Shown: positions 1-6,300 of the stretch, one piece after another
Position numbering within the stretch: position 1 is the stretch's first letter
Layout: every line of letters begins with the position of its first letter
NCBI GenBank assembly: GCA_002067405.1
Contig: MVRP01000198.1
Coordinates: 1-7,409 of the forward strand
Source: Syntrophorhabdaceae bacterium PtaU1.Bin034
Lineage (GTDB): Bacteria; Desulfobacterota_G; Syntrophorhabdia; Syntrophorhabdales; WCHB1-27
Length of the DNA: 7,409 bases
Reading direction: 5' to 3'
The notes under the pieces: generated by a model
Databases searched by the model: none
What the model was told of the DNA's origin: nothing
What the model saw: the letters and a program-made list of their open reading frames with translations, nothing else
Program-made: the position numbers and the translations under genes

Positions 1-258
1 ATCGCAGTCGCGACCGTGTCCGTTGTTCTCCGGCAGAAGTGCCCGGACGCGAGGCATCGTCACCTCGTCGATCTCAGCGATAAGACTTGGGACAAGACCG
101 TCTCTCGGCGCAGAAGAAATGTCCATAGCCTTCCCGGTCAGGTTTTTGTAGAGTTCCGACATGGAAGGGAGTATGGTTCCGCTGGAGTAGCTGACCTGGT
201 CGAGGATTTCCGCCACTGACAACTGCGCAGGGGCTATCTTGGAGGGCGTGGCTTTCAT
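1..258 (-). CDS. Unrecognised third gene of the PRTRC operon (partial, C-terminus outside window)
   Basis: An open frame of 86 codons without a stop runs from an ATG at 258 off the left edge, so only the N-terminus is visible. The ATG overlaps the TGA of protein C as ATGA (255-258), which fixes the start and implies translational coupling. The visible part has a mixed, soluble-looking composition. It opens with MKATPSKIAPAQLSVAEILD and later has an acidic/hydrophobic stretch (LIAEIDEV, about 59-66) before a basic TMPRVRALLPE. I see no signal peptide, membrane segment or catalytic motif. I do not recognise the family. In PRTRC cassettes the gene after protein C is often another cassette member such as F or B, but that assignment here is only positional. 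That a gene exists is well supported by the ATGA coupling and the uninterrupted frame; its function is unknown. Confidence 0.72.
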   Translation of the reverse strand, partial: MKATPSKIAPAQLSVAEILDQVSYSSGTILPSMSELYKNLTGKAMDISSAPRDGLVPSLIAEIDEVTMPRVRALLPENNGHGRDCD

Positions 259-611
259 ATCGGCTCCAGTTCCTGCCATGGAGGAAGATTTGGGCTGTCT
301 CCCGGGCCATCAGTGGCTACGATACGGGCCAGATCCTGCATCATCTGCAGCATATCTGTTACGGCCGTTCCTTCGCCGTCCGCGTCATCGGTACTGCCCT
401 TTGTTCCGACGGCGCGACGGAACGTGTACTCGGCCCGGTCGTCTTTGTAATCTGGGCCCTCAATGACGGCTTGCGTCAACTCCGGATAGACATCTCCCCA
501 GAATTCCTTCACCTCCTCGGCAGTGGACTGCGGATCGGGATCCTCCAGTTCAAGCGCCCCATACCTGAAGACGCGCACTAGTGGTCTCACCTCCAGTCTT
601 GTCTCACTCAT
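255..611 (-). CDS. PRTRC system protein C, with C-terminal extension
   Basis: A 118-residue protein. Residues 7-71 match my memory of the PRTRC protein C family: RVFRYGALELEDPDP at about 13-27, a PEEV-like helix (AEEVKEFW), YPELTQAVIEGP at about 42-53, and the closing FRRAVGTKG at about 64-72. The molecular role is not established. The family is defined by co-occurrence in a cassette with ParB-related and ThiF-related proteins on plasmids and integrated elements. The start at 611 is preferred over an in-frame ATG at 632 because GGAGG precedes it and the start overlaps the protein E stop as ATGAGTGA (604-611). The family core is about 65-70 residues, so residues 72-118 are an extra tail. That tail has an acidic linker (STDDADGEG), a Met-rich amphipathic stretch (TDMLQMMQDLARIV) and a proline-rich end. 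The family call is good; the role of the tail is unknown. Confidence 0.85.
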   Translation of the reverse strand: MSETRLEVRPLVRVFRYGALELEDPDPQSTAEEVKEFWGDVYPELTQAVIEGPDYKDDRAEYTFRRAVGTKGSTDDADGEGTAVTDMLQMMQDLARIVATDGPGDSPNLPPWQELEPI

Positions 612-1155
612 GATCCACCTCCGGCGTTGCATTCGATTGCGAGGCTTCCTGTTCTGATACGGGTGCTGCCGTCGCGACTGTCTCCGATGCCGCCGGTCGC
701 GCAGGGGACATGGAGAAGAGGTCTGACATGTACGGCTTCGGCTTCTCTTCCTTCAAATCGGCCTTTTTCTCCTCCTTTTGTTCCCCGTCATTCTTTGGAT
801 CGGATTTGTCCGGAGTCTTCGTGTGTTTCTGGATCGCATCGGTCAGTTGTTTCTTCTTTTGATCGACGCGGCTGGTGGTAGTCGCTTTCAGTTCAGCCAG
901 CCTCTTCTGATCGCCGGCTATATCGATAACGGTCGATTCAAAACTCTGGCTTAACTCGGCAATGTCTCCGGTGACGATAATGGGCGAAAAATCATTGTCG
1001 TTTTCCTTACCTTTGAACTGCTGGGCGAAGACGACGCTGATTTCTTTAGCCGTTTCATCCCCGCTTTTTGTCTTGTTTGTCTTCATAGTGAAGGTCAGGA
1101 CTAACCTCCCTCCATCAGGGACTAGCTCGACGATTTTCGAAAAATCGATCATCAT
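604..1155 (-). CDS. PRTRC system protein E
   Basis: A 183-residue protein from the ATG at 1155. The N-terminal half is a beta-rich domain (IVELVPDGGRLVLTFTMK, about 8-25) followed by SPIIVTGDIAELSQSFES (57-74), the pattern I associate with PRTRC protein E. Residues 75-110 form a charged helix, 111-140 are a Lys/Glu-rich low-complexity linker, and the last 40 residues are Ala/Ser/Pro-rich and probably disordered. The longer frame from 1239 adds 28 arginine-rich residues without a good ribosome binding site, while AGGAGG at 1163-1168 sits 7 bases before 1155, so I use 1155. A second ATG follows at once at 1152. It is the first visible gene of the operon and overlaps protein C by 8 bases. Its biochemical function is undefined; it belongs to a plasmid/ICE-associated cassette. 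In cassettes I recall, ParB precedes E, but none is present here. Confidence 0.82.
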   Translation of the reverse strand: MMIDFSKIVELVPDGGRLVLTFTMKTNKTKSGDETAKEISVVFAQQFKGKENDNDFSPIIVTGDIAELSQSFESTVIDIAGDQKRLAELKATTTSRVDQKKKQLTDAIQKHTKTPDKSDPKNDGEQKEEKKADLKEEKPKPYMSDLFSMSPARPAASETVATAAPVSEQEASQSNATPEVDHE

Positions 1156-1162
1156 GGATAAA

Positions 1163-1168
1163 CCTCCT
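1163..1168 (-). promoter_or_regulatory. Shine-Dalgarno AGGAGG deciding the start of protein E
   Basis: The reverse complement reads CGAGGAGGTTTATCCATG. There are 7 bases between AGGAGG and the ATG at 1155. No comparable site precedes the in-frame ATG at 1239, so translation should begin at 1155. Confidence 0.8.
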
Positions 1169-1208
1169 CGTTTAAAGGTTTTTGTAATGTGCTTTCGGCA
1201 GATTGGCG

Positions 1209-1236
1209 CCTCTCGACGACCGCGACGGGTCAGAGG
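1209..1236 (-). other. Imperfect hairpin in the leader of the PRTRC operon
   Basis: CCTCT (1209-1213) pairs with AGAGG (1232-1236), and inside it GACC (1218-1221) pairs with GGTC (1228-1231). A 4-base bulge (1214-1217) and a 6-base loop complete the structure. It lies about 55 bases upstream of the protein E start, in its probable untranslated leader. It could be a leader structure, an operator or chance. Confidence 0.35.
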
Positions 1237-1440
1237 CATCTTCGAATTACCTAATGAAAATACTGAATGGTTACCGTTCTATTACTTTTCGACAGAACAA
1301 AAATGACGACCGGCTCGGCTGTGCTTACCGGTTCCGGACAAAGAGCAAACAGAAGGGAATGCTACCGAGAGAAGTAATACTGTTGCAAATAATCAGTATC
1401 TTCATTAGGCCCCAGCCGAAAACAGCTTCACCACCCAGCA

Positions 1441-1457
1441 CCCTTTCTCGGAAAGGG
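1441..1457. other. Perfect 7-bp hairpin CCCTTTC-TCG-GAAAGGG
   Basis: CCCTTTC at 1441-1447 and GAAAGGG at 1451-1457 are exact inverted copies around a 3-base loop. No T-tract follows on either strand, so it is not a standard intrinsic terminator. It lies about 110 bases before the gene at 1569 and could be an operator or a leader hairpin. Confidence 0.45.
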
Positions 1458-1521
1458 AGATAACCACCTCTTTACTGTTTCACCCCATCCATCCTGCAGG
1501 GGGAATTTCGCATATTCACAC

Positions 1522-1542
1522 CCCCACAGGCAGGAAGTGGGG
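1522..1542 (+). other. Inverted repeat CCCCAC/GTGGGG next to the ribosome binding site
   Basis: CCCCAC (1522-1527) and GTGGGG (1537-1542) are perfect inverted copies around a 9-base loop. The repeat ends 11 bases before the AGGAGG (1554-1559) of the gene at 1569. It may be an RNA hairpin close to the ribosome binding site or a protein-binding dyad. Confidence 0.4.
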
Positions 1543-1553
1543 AGAATACCATA

Positions 1554-1559
1554 AGGAGG
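1554..1559 (+). promoter_or_regulatory. Strong Shine-Dalgarno AGGAGG for the gene at 1569
   Basis: AAGGAGGAG spans this site, with 9 bases between AGGAGG and the ATG at 1569. It supports that ATG over the next in-frame ATG six codons on. Confidence 0.75.
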
Positions 1560-1568
1560 AGACCAATC

Positions 1569-1916
1569 ATGATATTGGCAGGCATGCATGCACACGCCAC
1601 AGGGACTTTTTACACGATGATATCCGGAGATCGCCAGGACCTGAAAAGGAAGCTTGCGCGGGTACAGGATAATGCCGAGGAACTTTTGGCCCTGATCAAA
1701 GAGAACGTGACGGAAGAGCAGGCGATGCGTTACGGTTTCATCACGAACATCGTAAAGGCTCTGGAAATGAGAGGCTACGGCGAGAGAATCCGATTCAAGG
1801 AAAGCCAGCCGCCCGCATTGCCGAAGGAAGATGTAAATGCACCGGATCTCGGATCGCTACCATACTACGGGATACTGGAGAGAAGAGGCCTCGTGGTTTA
1901 CGCTGCAAGAGCCTGA
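1569..1916 (+). CDS. Hypothetical small protein (115 residues), single-gene unit
   Basis: I do not recognise this protein. The visible features are a short N-terminal stretch (MILAGMHAHATGTFYTMI), a strongly helical, charged middle (about 22-75, with LKRKLARVQDNAEELLALIK and later NIVKALEMRGYGERIRF), a Pro-rich linker (81-92) and a short C-terminal segment ending LERRGLVVYAARA. It has no cysteines, convincing membrane segment or signal peptide, so it is probably cytosolic and mostly helical. Real-gene evidence is the strong AGGAGG 9 bases before the ATG and the intrinsic terminator beginning 16 bases after the stop codon. It is transcribed away from the PRTRC operon and converges on the PH-domain gene, apparently as a monocistronic unit. 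The hairpin at 1522-1542 may influence its translation. Such small orphans are common in mobile-element backbones, and nothing here shows a specific job. Confidence 0.72.
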   Translation: MILAGMHAHATGTFYTMISGDRQDLKRKLARVQDNAEELLALIKENVTEEQAMRYGFITNIVKALEMRGYGERIRFKESQPPALPKEDVNAPDLGSLPYYGILERRGLVVYAARA

Positions 1917-1931
1917 CCAAGCACCGCTTTC

Positions 1932-1955
1932 AGGGAGGGAAACCTCCCTTTTTTT
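1932..1955 (+). terminator. Rho-independent terminator after the gene at 1569
   Basis: A 7-bp stem AGGGAGG (1932-1938) and CCTCCCT (1943-1949) closes a GAAA tetraloop (1939-1942) and runs directly into seven T residues (1949-1955). This is a textbook plus-strand terminator. On the minus strand no T-run follows the stem, so it does not serve the converging gene. Confidence 0.92.
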
Positions 1956-2003
1956 ATCGCCCACATTCTGACCAGCGGTTTCCAACAGTAAAAGGGATCA
2001 GAG

Positions 2004-3017
2004 CTATCGGGAGTGCTTTTTCCAGCTGAAGGGATCTGCCGTCGCCGGGTTCAGCGGCGACGGTGCCGCTTCTTCAACGGTTGGTCGTTCGGCTTCACAG
2101 TTATGTTCAGGACAAGCAGCGAGAGGTATACCATGTTCCTTCTGACATTGGCGACCCATAGACTCTTTCACCCCGTCTTCGCCGTGGTCGGTCGACGCCC
2201 TGCCAACATAGTCGATTGCGATCTCTCCGCCGCAGTGCGGACAGCGCAGAGAAAAGGGCGGTCGTACACTTTCGTGGAGCAGCACCATCCGAGGCGGTTT
2301 CGTTTGCCCTTGCGGGTCACCCCCAAAAAAGTCCCCTCCATTCGACCTTTCGGCTCTCATCGCTTTCTGGGTATTAATAGTCTGCTTCAGTTCCTCGGGC
2401 CTTTCCACAGACTCGATGATCGTCTCGCCAGCAGTGGCCGCCGTCTGGACGGATATGCTTCCATAGCCGAAGATTCTTCCAAGGATGGTTTGCTCGACCA
2501 CAATGTCGTTGATCTTGTCGAGGGGATTTTCCTTGGATCTATGGGTGATCACACCCCACTCGTCAATTAGGCGGGAGCTCGTGACCGCCCAGATATTTAC
2601 CCTCCTATCCAGGCAACAGTAGAGAAAGAAGCCCCCGGAAAGAGCCACAGCATAAGGCAACAAATAGTTCAATAGCGACTCAAACCCGAGAATCTTGACA
2701 TGGTGAACCGGTATGTAGAGACAAACCGCTGTAAGAAACAGAGCGGGCTTCAGCAGAACGACCCAATGTTTCCTCACGACGAGTGCGACGGTTTCACCAG
2801 GTTGCAGTTTTGTACGCATGAAAGCCTCCGGAAAGAGTTTCAGGAGTATTACTCCGACCGAGAAAATACCAAGGACACCAAGAGGCGATGCCAACACACC
2901 ATGCCTTGGGATCTCCTGCAAGTCGTTCCCGTTTACTGTGGTTTCTTGAATGTTATGGACTATTTCCTTGACGATCATTGTCCGGTTAGGTAGACTTCCA
3001 TTTGGTTTCATTGACAT
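2004..3017 (-). CDS. Membrane protein with bacterial PH (bPH2/DUF304-type) domain and Cys/His-rich tail
   Basis: Numbering is from the longest frame, whose ATG is at 3062. Hydrophobic segments lie at about 61-77, 98-119 and 128-151. The PH-like domain covers about 152-232: NIWAVTSSRLIDEWGVI, then NPLDKINDIVVEQTILGRIFGYGSISVQT, then a closing RPEELKQTI. This is the usual pattern of the bPH2 family (YdbS/YdbT-like membrane proteins), whose exact function is generally unknown. The tail (about 240-352) is unusual for such proteins: CPHCGGE at 274-280, then C306, H310, C317, H320 and C322, suggesting a zinc ribbon or an incomplete pair, followed by a Pro/Ala-rich end. The start is uncertain. The ATG at 3062 would overlap the divergent gene at 3056, so I use 3017 (337 residues). 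ATGs at 3011 and 2978 are alternatives, and none has a strong ribosome binding site. Confidence 0.8.
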   Translation of the reverse strand: MSMKPNGSLPNRTMIVKEIVHNIQETTVNGNDLQEIPRHGVLASPLGVLGIFSVGVILLKLFPEAFMRTKLQPGETVALVVRKHWVVLLKPALFLTAVCLYIPVHHVKILGFESLLNYLLPYAVALSGGFFLYCCLDRRVNIWAVTSSRLIDEWGVITHRSKENPLDKINDIVVEQTILGRIFGYGSISVQTAATAGETIIESVERPEELKQTINTQKAMRAERSNGGDFFGGDPQGQTKPPRMVLLHESVRPPFSLRCPHCGGEIAIDYVGRASTDHGEDGVKESMGRQCQKEHGIPLAACPEHNCEAERPTVEEAAPSPLNPATADPFSWKKHSR

Positions 3018-3055
3018 ACATAGATAACTTCTCGGACGTCTGATAGAGAGGTGAA

Positions 3056-3319
3056 ATGGCAACAGCGGAACGATGGGTAGGCGTCGATGATGTGGCCGCC
3101 CACCTTGGGGTAGCGAAGGATTCAGTCTACAGATGGATCGAGGAACGAGGGTTGCCTGCCCACCGGGTGGGACGGCTCTTTCGTTTCAAACTATCTGAAA
3201 TAGACGACTGGGTGAGAACGGGCAAGGAGAGTGTGAGAGCTTCAAATCCCACAAAGAAGCCACCGTCTTCCCAATCAGCGCCGAAAGCACCTTCAGGAAA
3301 GAAGGAGGGGAATGAGTAG
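3056..3319 (+). CDS. Excisionase/MerR-type helix-turn-helix DNA-binding protein
   Basis: An 87-residue protein whose residues 7-56 form a typical HTH_17/excisionase-family winged helix-turn-helix: WVGVDDVAAHLGVAKDSVYRWIEE gives the two helices, and the wing follows with GLPAHRVGRLFRFKLSEIDDWV. Residues 57-87 are a Lys/Ser/Pro-rich, probably disordered, basic tail. The family includes phage and plasmid excisionases, AlpA-like activators and small regulators that precede defence and restriction genes. GAGGTGA at 3048-3054 provides a close ribosome binding site. It overlaps the helicase start by 8 bases (ATGAGTAG, 3312-3319), so it is co-expressed with the helicase. I infer a transcriptional regulator of the operon, perhaps acting on the 39-base gap shared with the divergent PH gene. 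No integrase is visible, so an excision role is unsupported. Confidence 0.88.
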   Translation: MATAERWVGVDDVAAHLGVAKDSVYRWIEERGLPAHRVGRLFRFKLSEIDDWVRTGKESVRASNPTKKPPSSQSAPKAPSGKKEGNE

Positions 3320-6300
3320 CGGTTCGCTCACGTCTCAGATCGGGCAGCGAATATCTCTTCCCGGCCATTTCGACCTTCCAGTGGTCCTGGAAGATGCCCG
3401 ACTGCTCGGCCCCGATGATTCGGCAGGCTATGAGTGTCGGGTTCGTCTTCCCGATGGCTCCCTGGAAGAGGCCGTCATCTCTGCAGAAGAGGCCGCAACT
3501 CTCTTGAAAGAAACTCCAGTTGAGGCAAAGCTCCAAAGCCCCGTTGATGCGGAGAAACTTCGTCTGTTGATTGAATCTGCCCGGGTACGGCTTGCTTACG
3601 CGCACGATCAACAGTTTGCCGTAAGTCTTTCGGGCATTCGCACCCTGCCGCACCAGATCGAGGCAGTATACCAGGCAATGCTCCCCCAACCCAGGCTGCG
3701 TTTCCTTCTGGCCGACGACCCCGGAGCAGGAAAAACGATTATGGCCGGGCTACTCGTGAAGGAACTCAAACTGCGAGAAGCCGTTGAGCGCATTCTTATC
3801 CTGTGCCCTGCGCCCCTCACTATCCAATGGCAGGATGAGATGCTTCGCTGGTTCGGGGAACCCTTCGGCATCATCTTTTCCGCCGTCGACCAGCAGCAAC
3901 TGACAAATCCCTGGCAGAGGTCTTCTCAGGTCATTGCTTCCCTTGACTATGCCAAACAGGAAGAAGTCCGCGAACGGGTCTGGCAGCAACGGTGGGATCT
4001 TGTCATCATCGATGAAGCCCACAAATGCTCGGCCCGAACGGCTTCGGGCGGGCAGAATCGCGAGTCTAAGGTTGTCACCACCAAGCGTTACGATCTGGCC
4101 TCTCGCCTTACATATCACGCCGATCATGTTCTTTTGCTTACCGCGACTCCCCACCATGGGGATGAAGACAAGTTCGCTCACTTCCTTCGGCTGATCGATC
4201 CCGACCTGTTCCCGGAACCGCATCGTTTAGGGAAGCAGTCCGCTGAAATAAGACAAAACGTTTTCAAACTCGGCAAGGATTCGCCATGGTGTCTGCGTCG
4301 CCTCAAGGAAGACCTCAGAGATGCGAACGGGAAGCGGCTTTTCCCCGATCGGCACGCGCATACCGTCACATTCCACCTCAACAATGACGAGTACTATCTC
4401 TATAAGAGCGTTACTGCCTATATTAACGAATTCATTCCCCAGCAGACGGGACAAAGACGCACATCGGCAGCCCTGACTCGAACGGTTCTCCAACGCCGAC
4501 TTGTAAGTTCAACCTGCGCCATCCATGAATCACTCAAACGCCGTCTGAAGAAACAGGAGGACCTCCTTGAGGAACTTCAGAGGCTCACCCCTGCGCAACG
4601 GGCCAAGCGTTTAGCTGCGCTGCAGGGGCAATTACCGGATATCGAACAGGACGAGGATGATCTCGACGATGCCGTGCGGGATCAATTGGCAGATGAATAC
4701 ACGGCGGCGCTCGAACTGGAACAGCTGCGCGCAGAAATATCTGCCCTCAAGGAGTTGGTGGAACAAGCCCGACAGGTTCGGGAAAACGCGAGCGATTCGA
4801 AATTGGCCTCCCTGAAGAAGTGTCTGGGTGAGGCTCAATTCCTGGAGTTGCGGGACGGCAGGGGGAAGCTTCTCATCTTCACCGAGCACCGGGATACCCT
4901 TGGCTACATACGCGAATCTCTTGAAAGATGGGGGTACAGCACCTGTGAAATCCACGGCGGCATGAATCCCCATGAACGCAAGCGGGCTCAAGGAGTCTTC
5001 AGGATCGGCGCACAGGTATGTATAGCGACGGAGGCTGCGGGCGAAGGCATCAACCTTCAGTTCTGCCACCTGATGATCAACTATGATATGCCCTGGAACC
5101 CGACCCGCCTGGAGCAACGTCTGGGGAGGATCCATCGTATCGGCCAGGATCGAGATGTCTATGCCTTCAACTTTGTGGCTACAGACTCCGAGGACGGCCA
5201 ACCCATTGTGGAAGGGCGGATTCTTCATCGTCTTCTGGAAAAGCTGGACCAGATGAATGAAGCCCTTGAAGGCCGCGTATTCGACGTCATCGGCGAAGTG
5301 CTGTCGCTAAACGACATAAATCTTCCGGACATGCTCCGCGATGCGGCTTATGATCCGAAACGGCTCGACGAGTACCTCGATCAAATTGACCGCATAGAGC
5401 CGGCCAAGCTCAAAGAATACGAAGAAGCGACCGGCATTGCCCTTGCGAGGAGCCACGTAGATTTTAGCGCATTCCAGCGCCGTAATCTCGAGATTGAGGA
5501 GCGTCGTCTCATGCCGCGTTATGTGGAAGCTCAATTCGTCGCAGCCGCTCGCGAAGTGGGGCTTCGGGTGGAGCCGAGAGCCGACGGCCTTTGGCGCGTG
5601 GAACATGTTCTTGCAGACTTGCGGTCGGAACGCCTGCATTCCGTTCAGAAGGTCGGGAGAGCCGAAACCGCCTACCGAAAAGTGACTTTCCACAAACACC
5701 ACCTTGAGCAGGACGCCCACGTTGATGCGGTGTTAGTGGGGCCAGGGCATCCCCTTTATGCGGCAGTTGACGAAAAGCTCAACGAGCGCCTTGCCGGGAC
5801 GATCGGCGGCATCGGTTTCTACGTCGATCCTCTGAGCAAGGAACCTTACGACGTCCATCTCTTCGAGATATCGATTCGCGGCAAAGATTCAAAGGGCAAT
5901 GATGTGCCTCTCTATGGCGAACTGGTGGCGGTCCGGGAGGAGAGAGGAAACTACGAGGTGGTTCCGAGTGACGTCCTTCTCAACCTGGCGGCTCATCCTC
6001 ACCCGCCGCAGGAGATTGATCCGGCTCCCACGCAGGGAGCGGCAGATTTCCTCAAACGCACTTATCAGCTCGAATGCCGTTCCCGTTGTCAGAAGGAAAG
6101 ACAGCATTTTGCACGCGTCTGCCTGGATTATCTTGAGAAATCTTTCAAGGCCAGGATTGACAGGGCTCAGGAACGGGCCATGCTCCTTGCAGCGGAGGTC
6201 TTCTCGAAACCGGAATACAAGTTGACCGCTGAGGAGGCCAGGAAGTACGTGGACGAGCTTCAGAGGGCCCGCCAGGAAAGACTCGATGGCCTGAAACGGC

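Larger units (their letters stand above)
1156..1568. other. Divergent intergenic region with three inverted repeats
   Basis: About 410 bases separate the divergent starts of protein E (minus) and the small gene at 1569 (plus). An open frame spans 1203-1463 but has no family resemblance, no good ribosome binding site and an odd composition, so I treat it as chance. I see inverted repeats at 1209-1236, 1441-1457 and 1522-1542, and a weak GTTCT/AGAAC pair at 1276-1298. Both outward promoters should lie here, but I could not find a -35/-10 pair with good spacing on either strand. Confidence 0.6.

Noticed and set aside
1156..1239. Longer N-terminus for protein E from the ATG at 1239
   Set aside because: It adds an arginine-rich stretch unlike the family, has no good Shine-Dalgarno, and covers an inverted repeat. 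The AGGAGG at 1163-1168 points to 1155.
1203..1463. Plus-strand open frame of 86 codons in the divergent intergenic region
   Set aside because: It has no good ribosome binding site, no family resemblance and a random-looking composition, and it runs over the hairpin at 1441-1457. Treated as chance.
2013..2570. Plus-strand 185-codon open frame opposite the PH-domain gene
   Set aside because: The minus-strand frame has clear membrane segments and PH-family patterns. The plus-strand product is arginine-rich with no recognisable domain, so it is a shadow.
3011..3016. Perfect TTGACA upstream of the HTH gene as a -35 box
   Set aside because: No acceptable -10 hexamer is found 15-19 bases downstream (GGACGT at 17). 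It may be chance or an activator-dependent promoter, so I did not call it.
3056..3319. Calling the HTH protein a true phage excisionase
   Set aside because: No integrase or attachment site is visible and the gene is translationally coupled to a helicase, so a regulator is more likely.
4632..5228. Minus-strand 198-codon open frame inside the helicase gene
   Set aside because: It lies opposite conserved helicase motifs IV to VI and shows no family of its own, so it is a shadow.
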